From Eubacteriaceae bacterium Marseille-Q4139 (GTDB taxonomy: Bacteria; Bacillota; Clostridia; Lachnospirales; Lachnospiraceae): a stretch of 64,000 nt of DNA. Numbering within the stretch: position 1 is the first letter of the stretch; the number at the start of each line of letters is the position of its first letter. The stretch lies in NCBI GenBank assembly GCA_018223415.1, contig JAGTTQ010000001.1, positions 3,273,365 to 3,337,364 of the forward strand. The letters run 5' to 3'. Made by a program: the position numbers and the translations under genes. This document shows, in pieces, positions 59,116 through 64,000 of this stretch. The notes beneath the pieces were generated by a model, which was not told the origin of the DNA, searched no databases, and worked only from the letters and a program-made list of their open reading frames with translations.

Positions 59116-60396
59116 ATGGTTAGAGCAATCGTAGGCGCCAACTGGGGAGACGAGGGAAAAGGCAAGATTACAGACATGCTTGCAAAGGAGTCTGACATCA
59201 TCATCCGTTTCCAGGGAGGAAGCAATGCCGGCCATACCATCATCAACAATTACGGCAAATTTGCGCTTCACCTTCTGCCGTCCGGAGTTTTTTACAATCA
59301 CACGACAAGCATCATCGGGAATGGCGTGGCGCTGAACATTCCGTTCCTTGCAAAGGAAATCAAGGAGATCACGGAACAGGGAGTTCCGATGCCGAAGATT
59401 CTGGTGTCCGACAGGGCGCAGATCATGATGCCGTATCATATTCTGTTCGACACCTATGAGGAGGCAAGACTGGCAGGAAAATCCTTTGGTTCCACGAAGT
59501 CCGGGATTGCTCCGTTCTATTCCGATAAATACGCGAAGATCGGCTTCCAGGTCAGCGAGCTTTTCGGCGACGAGGCCGCCCTGCGCGACAAGGTAGAGCG
59601 CGTCTGTGAGACGAAGAACGTGCTCCTTGAGCATCTCTACCACAAGCCGCTTCTCGACCCGGAGGAGATTTTTAACACATTGATGGAGTATAAGGAAATG
59701 GTTGCTCCTTACGTCTGCGACGTTTCCGCTTATCTTTACGATGCGATCAAAGAGGGGAAGAACATCCTCTTAGAGGGACAGCTCGGTTCCTTAAAGGATC
59801 CGGATCACGGAATTTATCCGATGGTTACGTCTTCTTCCACCCTGGCGGCTTTCGGCGCCATCGGCGCAGGGATTCCGCCCTATGAGATCAAAACCATCAC
59901 GACGGTGGTGAAGGCTTACTCCAGCGCAGTCGGCGCAGGCGCCTTCGTCAGCGAGATTTTCGGCGAGGAAGCCGATGAGTTAAGGAAGCGCGGCGGCGAC
60001 GGCGGCGAGTTCGGCGCGACGACGGGCCGTCCGAGAAGAATGGGCTGGTTCGACGCCGTGGCGACGAGATACGGCTGCCGGATTCAGGGCGCGACGGAAG
60101 TGGCCCTGACGGTTCTCGACGTCCTTGGATACCTTGACGAGCTTCCGATCTGCGTCGGCTATGAGATCGACGGCAAGGTTACAAAGGATTTCCCGACCAC
60201 CAGCTATCTGGAGAAGGCAAAGCCTGTCTATAAGAAGCTTCCGGGATGGAAATGCGACATCCGCGGGATCCGCAGCTACGAGGAACTGCCGGAGAACTGC
60301 CGGAAGTACATCGAGGCCATCGAAGAGGAAATCGGCGTGCCGATCACCATGGTTTCCAACGGCCCGGGACGCGATGAGATTATTATGAGAAAGTAA
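59116..60396 (+). CDS. purA: Adenylosuccinate synthetase
   Basis: A 426-residue PurA. The GTP-binding start is NWGDEGKGKITDMLA and the IMP-binding loop GSNAGHTIINNYGKFALHLL. The family signature is DPDHGIYPMVTSSSTLAAF, and TTGRPRRMGWFDAV is also present. It adds aspartate to IMP with GTP, the first step to AMP; PurB completes it. GGAGGATATCAA precedes the ATG. A weak promoter may lie at about 59034 (TTTACT, 17 bases, TACACT). A bidirectional-looking terminator follows. Confidence 0.96.
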   Translation: MVRAIVGANWGDEGKGKITDMLAKESDIIIRFQGGSNAGHTIINNYGKFALHLLPSGVFYNHTTSIIGNGVALNIPFLAKEIKEITEQGVPMPKILVSDRAQIMMPYHILFDTYEEARLAGKSFGSTKSGIAPFYSDKYAKIGFQVSELFGDEAALRDKVERVCETKNVLLEHLYHKPLLDPEEIFNTLMEYKEMVAPYVCDVSAYLYDAIKEGKNILLEGQLGSLKDPDHGIYPMVTSSSTLAAFGAIGAGIPPYEIKTITTVVKAYSSAVGAGAFVSEIFGEEADELRKRGGDGGEFGATTGRPRRMGWFDAVATRYGCRIQGATEVALTVLDVLGYLDELPICVGYEIDGKVTKDFPTTSYLEKAKPVYKKLPGWKCDIRGIRSYEELPENCRKYIEAIEEEIGVPITMVSNGPGRDEIIMRK

Positions 60397-60406
60397 AGGA
60401 ATCCAT

Positions 60407-60457
60407 AAAAAAGCCGGAAACGGCAGGCCATGTTGGTTCTGCTGTTTCCGGCTTTTT
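60407..60457. terminator. Terminator after purA, possibly bidirectional
   Basis: 19-base arms AAAAAGCCGGAAACGGCAG / CTGCTGTTTCCGGCTTTTT with A run on one side and T run on the other; it can serve purA and the convergent flavodoxin transcript. Confidence 0.85.
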
Positions 60458-60512
60458 ATGGATAAGAAAGTGGATTCCCATGTGACGGCGCCTGGACGCG
60501 CGTCTTGATGTC

Positions 60513-60986
60513 TTAGAAGGTTTCTGCCCAGGCCTTTAACTCGGCTGCGTCGGCATTGGCGGAAAAACGCTTTCCTTCCATGAGCTCGGCGCCTTTGCAG
60601 GAAGTCTGAAGCTCCTTGTTGGTGTTTCCCATGCCGCTGCTTCCGGAGGTGGCGAAGGGGATGATTTTCTTTCCCGTGAGGTCATACTGCTCTAAGAAGG
60701 TGTTGATGATGGTGGGAGCCACGTACCACCAGATCGGGAAGCCGACAAAGATCTTGTCATATTCAGCCATGTTCTCAGCCTTTCCGGCGACGGCAGGGCG
60801 GAAAGCCTTGTCATTCATCTCCACGCTGCTGCGGCTCTTGGGGTTTCTCCAGTCCAGATCCGCGTCGGTGTAAGGCGTCTCGGGGCAGATTTCAAATGTG
60901 TCGGCGCCGATGGCTCCGGCCAGGCGCTCAGCCAGCTTTTTTGTCACGCCGCTGGCGGAAAAATAGGCGACTAAGGTTTTGCTCAT
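60513..60986 (-). CDS. Flavodoxin-like protein
   Basis: A 157-residue flavodoxin-fold protein. The FMN phosphate-binding loop is YFSASGVTKKLAE, which varies from the canonical SxTGxTxxxA, and the other FMN-contacting segments are FPIWWYVAPTIINTFLEQ and FATSGSSGMGNTNKEL. It probably carries electrons or acts as a small quinone/flavin reductase. ATG 60986 has GGAGGAAACC upstream. It lies downstream of the nitroreductase gene by 20 bases, one operon. Confidence 0.88.
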   Translation of the reverse strand: MSKTLVAYFSASGVTKKLAERLAGAIGADTFEICPETPYTDADLDWRNPKSRSSVEMNDKAFRPAVAGKAENMAEYDKIFVGFPIWWYVAPTIINTFLEQYDLTGKKIIPFATSGSSGMGNTNKELQTSCKGAELMEGKRFSANADAAELKAWAETF

Positions 60987-61006
60987 ATCGGTTTCCTCCA
61001 TTTCTT

Positions 61007-61519
61007 TTACAGGTAAGTGACGGTTTCTTCCAGGGGCTTTCTTGCACTGTGGTTGGGCAGCGGGCCGGCGCCCTCTGCGCCGTAGCCGAGATCCATAAGC
61101 ATCAGGACTTCTTCGTTTTCCGGAAGCCCAAGGGCAGCCGCGAGCTTCTCCGGATCAAAGAAGTTGATCCAGCAGCTATCCACGCCCTGAGAGGCTGCGG
61201 CGAGGATCATATGGGTGGCGACGATGGCTGCGTCCTCGGCGCCGGAATCCCGTTTTTCGCCGGGGTATGTAAACACATTGTTTTTATCAAAGGCGACAAC
61301 CAGCACCGTACCGGCGTTGTAGCGGCACGGAGTCTCCTTATCCAGCTTTTCAAAAAGCTCCTCGGACTGTACCACATAAATGTGCTGTTCCTGAAGGTTT
61401 TTGGCTGTGGGCGCCAGGCGGCCGGCCTCTAAGATAACGGCGAGCTTTTCGGCTTCCACTTTCCTTCCGTCAAATTTCTTGCAGGAATAGCGGTTTTTCA
61501 CGATGTCCATAAATTCCAT
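61007..61519 (-). CDS. Nitroreductase family protein
   Basis: A 170-residue FMN-dependent nitroreductase-fold protein. It starts MEFMDIVKNRYSCKKFDGRK, with the R/S FMN-phosphate contacts. APTAKNLQEQHIYVV and ILAAASQGVDSCWINFF are in the right order, followed by a GYGAEGAGPLPNHSARKPLEE C-terminus. It reduces nitro compounds, quinones or flavins with NAD(P)H. It leads the operon with flavodoxin. ATG 61519 follows GGGGGAAT. A GTACC/GGTAC palindrome upstream suggests redox control. Confidence 0.88.
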   Translation of the reverse strand: MEFMDIVKNRYSCKKFDGRKVEAEKLAVILEAGRLAPTAKNLQEQHIYVVQSEELFEKLDKETPCRYNAGTVLVVAFDKNNVFTYPGEKRDSGAEDAAIVATHMILAAASQGVDSCWINFFDPEKLAAALGLPENEEVLMLMDLGYGAEGAGPLPNHSARKPLEETVTYL

Positions 61520-61549
61520 AATCTGATTCCCCCAATCTGAAAAATAGTC

Positions 61550-61566
61550 GTACCATTTTCTGGTAC
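61550..61566. promoter_or_regulatory. Palindromic operator candidate upstream of the nitroreductase gene
   Basis: GTACCATTTTCTGGTAC: perfect 6-base arms around 5 bases. It sits just downstream of a minus-strand TATAAT (61573-61578 region) and 30 bases from the start codon. The position suits a HxlR/MarR-type repressor site; no such regulator gene is adjacent. Confidence 0.5.
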
Positions 61567-61752
61567 AGCCTTATTATAACACCGGCAGCGGAAAAAGTAA
61601 AATACCTGGCTTTATGGGAAAGCTATGCAATCCAGGCATGCCTGGCGCGCAGGAAACCATCGGACATCAGATAAAATAAATAGTAAATATCGGATTATCG
61701 ACATAAATAATCTAAAATTTAAAATAGTAAACGGATTTTAATGAAAACGTAA

Positions 61753-61781
61753 TTGGAAAACGGGGAGTGTCATGATAAAAT
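61753..61781 (+). promoter_or_regulatory. Promoter of the small membrane protein gene
   Basis: TTGGAA, 17-bp spacer, TAAAAT, 49 bases before ATG 61831. The region 61590-61750 is AT-rich and holds no gene I can see. Confidence 0.55.
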
Positions 61782-61830
61782 AGAATTGGAAGAAAGTACC
61801 GGTTCTGACGGCTGTGAGAGGAGAGGGCAT

Positions 61831-61998
61831 ATGTTGGATTTGTTGCTGGCAAACGCAAGGATGAATATCGGAAACGAAGACGCTGTGCTTTTCCAGATTT
61901 TTATATACCTGGCGGCCGCAGCCGCGGCCGTGGGAGGCTTTTACGGGCTGGCGCATCTGTTGGGCTGGATCATAGACCGGCTGAGAGGCAAAAAGTAA
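61831..61998 (+). CDS. Small membrane protein, 55 residues
   Basis: MLDLLLANARMNIGNEDAVL, then one hydrophobic helix (IFIYLAAAAAAVGGFYGLAH) and a basic tail DRLRGKK. The ribosome site GAGGAGAGGG and a promoter 50 bases upstream support it. Single-pass, tail in the cytoplasm by the positive-inside rule. Function unknown; it stands 124 bases before the EndoQ-UvrD gene and could be cotranscribed with it. Confidence 0.55.
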   Translation: MLDLLLANARMNIGNEDAVLFQIFIYLAAAAAAVGGFYGLAHLLGWIIDRLRGKK

Positions 61999-62122
61999 CA
62001 AGTCAGGATTCCGAACGGAATGCTGTGATAAGGATATTCAGTTCCAGGAAAAGGGGGTCTCGCCGCGGGGCCTCTTTCCATTGTCTGCGGGCAATGGGAA
62101 CGTACAAAGGAGGAAACGGTTC

Positions 62123-64000
62123 ATGTATATTGCAGATCTTCACATCCATTCCCGGTTTTCGAGAGCCACAAGCAAGGACGGAAACCCGGAAAATCTGGAG
62201 CTTTGGGCCAGGAGAAAGGGCATCGACATCGTCGGTACAGGCGATTTCACGCACCCGGAATGGCGGAAGGAGTTAGCGGAAAAGCTGGAGCCGGCAGAAG
62301 ACGGCTTTTATACGTTAAAAGAGGAATACCGGATTTCTTCGCCGTCGGCGCCGGATCACAGGCGGCCGCGCTTCGTGGTGACGGGGGAAATCAGCTCCAT
62401 TTATAAACAGGACGGCCGCGTCCGCAAGGTGCACAACGTGATTCTGCTTCCAGGGCTTTCGGAGGCAGACCTGCTGTCGAAAAAGCTGGAGGCCATCGGG
62501 AACATCCACTCGGACGGCCGCCCGATTTTAGGCCTTTCCAGCCGCGACCTTCTGGAGATTACCATGGAAGTCTGCCCGCGGGCCATGTTTGTGCCGGCCC
62601 ATATTTGGACGCCGCATTTTTCCATGTTCGGCGCCTTTTCCGGCTTTGACAGCATTGAGGAGTGTTTCGGGGACATGAGCCCTTATGTTCATGCCGTGGA
62701 GACGGGGCTTTCCTCGGATCCGCCCATGAACTGGCGGCTTTCGGCTTTGGACGGCCTCCAGCTCATTTCCAATTCAGACGCCCACTCGCCGGCGAAACTG
62801 GGGCGCGAGGCCAACCTGCTGGATATTCCAATGGAGTATGACGGGCTTTACGGCGCGGTGCAGAGAGGTGACGGATTGTTTGGAACCATCGAGTTTTTCC
62901 CGGAGGAGGGGAAGTACCATTTTGACGGCCACAGGAAATGCCATGTCTGCTTAAGCCCCGTGGAGGCGGAGCAGTACGGCGGAATCTGCCCGGTCTGCAA
63001 GCGGAAGCTGACAGTCGGCGTGTCTCATAGGGTGGAACAGCTTGCCGACCGTCCGGAGGGCTATGTGAAGCCGGATGCCAAAAAATTTGAAAGCTTTGTG
63101 CCGCTCCCCGAGGTCATTGCAGCGTCCACCGGCAGATCGTCGGGAAGCCGGAAGGTGGAAATGGAATATGAGGCCATGATTGGGCGGCTCGGTGCGGAAT
63201 TTGAGATTCTGCGCGAGGTTCCTATTGAAGATATCCGCGGTGCAGCAGGGGAGCGGATTGCGGAAGGGATTCGCCGCCTGCGGGAAGGCGAGGTGGAACG
63301 GATTCCAGGGTACGACGGCGAATACGGGACGATCCGGCTGTTTGAGCCGGGGGAGCTTGAGACGCCGGAAGGACAGATGAGCTTTTTCACAAACGAAGAG
63401 ATGAAAGCCATGGAAGAAGCCGCCGCGGCGTGGGAAGTGACGGCGGCGGCAGGGGAAGACGCGGCAGTTGGAACGGAGCGGACAGCCATGGACGCGGATG
63501 CCGCAGGGAGAGAGCTTCCGGCCGAAAAAACGACAGCGGTGGTGTCAGGCGCAGCGGGCGTGCCGGAGGAGAAAAAGGCGGTGCCGGGCGCAGCGAGTGT
63601 GGCGAGAGGGAAAGCCGCTGCGGCAGCGGTGTCCGCCGCAGGGCCCGGCCGGACAGAAAATTTCGCGCCAGCCTCTTTCCTGGACGAGCTGAACGGCCGC
63701 CAGCGGGCGGCAGTCACCTCGAAAGCCAGGGCCATTGCCGTCTCGGCAGGGCCGGGCACAGGAAAGACGAAGACGCTGGTTTCCAGGATCCTTTATCTTT
63801 TAAAGGAGCGGGGCGTGAAGCCGGAGGAGATTACGGCCGTTACCTTCACGAAAAAGGCCGCCGGCGAAATGAGAGAACGTCTGGAGCAGGAGCTTGGCGG
63901 AAAGCGGGCCGTATCCCGCCTGCGGATCGGCACGTTCCATGCCATCTGCTATGATCTTTTGAAAGAAGCAGGGCATTCCTTTGAACTGATTGACGACGGA
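62123..64000 (+). CDS. Endonuclease Q-like PHP domain fused to UvrD/Rep-type helicase (3' end outside window)
   Basis: Open for 626 codons to the window edge. Residues 1-400 match the TIGR00375/endonuclease Q layout. It has PHP metal motifs DLHIHSRFS (His7, His9), GTGDFTHPEW (Asp41), VVTGEISSI, PAHIWTPHFSMFG and SNSDAHSP. A zinc finger CHVC...CPVC lies at about 274-292, then a helical region. An Ala/Glu/Gly-rich linker (about 430-510) leads to a superfamily I helicase. Its Q motif is LNGRQRAAVTS, its Walker A SAGPGTGKTKTL at about 545, and TFTKKAAGEMRERL follows. EndoQ cuts 5' of deaminated bases; UvrD unwinds DNA, so one polypeptide could nick and unwind. AAAGGAGGAAAC precedes the ATG. Confidence 0.85.
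   Translation, partial: MYIADLHIHSRFSRATSKDGNPENLELWARRKGIDIVGTGDFTHPEWRKELAEKLEPAEDGFYTLKEEYRISSPSAPDHRRPRFVVTGEISSIYKQDGRVRKVHNVILLPGLSEADLLSKKLEAIGNIHSDGRPILGLSSRDLLEITMEVCPRAMFVPAHIWTPHFSMFGAFSGFDSIEECFGDMSPYVHAVETGLSSDPPMNWRLSALDGLQLISNSDAHSPAKLGREANLLDIPMEYDGLYGAVQRGDGLFGTIEFFPEEGKYHFDGHRKCHVCLSPVEAEQYGGICPVCKRKLTVGVSHRVEQLADRPEGYVKPDAKKFESFVPLPEVIAASTGRSSGSRKVEMEYEAMIGRLGAEFEILREVPIEDIRGAAGERIAEGIRRLREGEVERIPGYDGEYGTIRLFEPGELETPEGQMSFFTNEEMKAMEEAAAAWEVTAAAGEDAAVGTERTAMDADAAGRELPAEKTTAVVSGAAGVPEEKKAVPGAASVARGKAAAAAVSAAGPGRTENFAPASFLDELNGRQRAAVTSKARAIAVSAGPGTGKTKTLVSRILYLLKERGVKPEEITAVTFTKKAAGEMRERLEQELGGKRAVSRLRIGTFHAICYDLLKEAGHSFELIDDG

Noticed and set aside
1..64000. tRNA or rRNA genes
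   Set aside because: Intergenic regions were read for cloverleaf signatures and conserved rRNA segments; none was found by eye.

Overview
The window looks like chromosomal DNA of a moderately GC-rich Bacillota of the class Clostridia, most likely a Lachnospiraceae (Clostridium cluster XIVa) gut anaerobe. The evidence is strong AGGAGG ribosome sites, clean -35/-10 promoters with 17-bp spacers, short archaeal-type LeuC/LeuD, an apparently PPi-type phosphofructokinase, ATP-PEP carboxykinase, SpoIID/SleB-type wall proteins and a 6S-like RNA. Species cannot be fixed from this sequence. No tRNA, rRNA or CRISPR array was found.

Layout. 1-3.4 kb: MATE efflux pump (cut by the window edge), NudC and two tandem DUF3841 genes. 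3.4-9.3 kb: LysR regulator divergent from leuCD, then a three-gene ABC importer. 9.5-18.1 kb: recQ, ybaK, a SleB-like hydrolase behind a structured leader, pckA, a HAD phosphatase, an XRE regulator, and a convergent ECF sigma/anti-sigma/membrane protein operon. 18.3-22 kb: nucleoside salvage operon deoB-deoC-cdd-pdp. 22-27.4 kb: 6S-like RNA, AI-2E transporter, SpoIID-like protein, PFK. 27.5-36 kb: an integrase relic, two acetyltransferases, a secreted nuclease lipoprotein, SEC-C protein, methyltransferase, Hsp33, cold-shock protein, DUF5662, a YprB-like nuclease and ruvAB. 37.3-43.8 kb: zapA, U32 protein, FtsW/RodA protein, PBP (a wall/division operon), then galE.

43.8-52.4 kb is the accessory part: a purine-rich gene-free stretch, an IS1182-type element, a few metabolic genes, an IS30-type element with a 14-bp flanking direct repeat and an array of subterminal repeats, and an AT-rich vanZ-like gene. 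52.5-60.4 kb: lactate racemase larA, then purC-purF-purB-lysR-purA behind a structured leader. 60.5-64 kb: flavodoxin and nitroreductase behind a palindrome, a small membrane protein, and the start of a protein that fuses an endonuclease Q-like PHP module to a UvrD helicase.

Most interesting signals: (i) a roughly 122-bp intergenic element present three times (18.2, 22.4, 37.1 kb), always just 5' of a gene in the same orientation, with hairpins that partly keep pairing although their sequence differs; (ii) the EndoQ-UvrD fusion; (iii) the repeat architecture and long direct repeat of the IS30 element; (iv) two structured leaders (sleB-like gene and purC) that match no riboswitch class I could recognise by eye.
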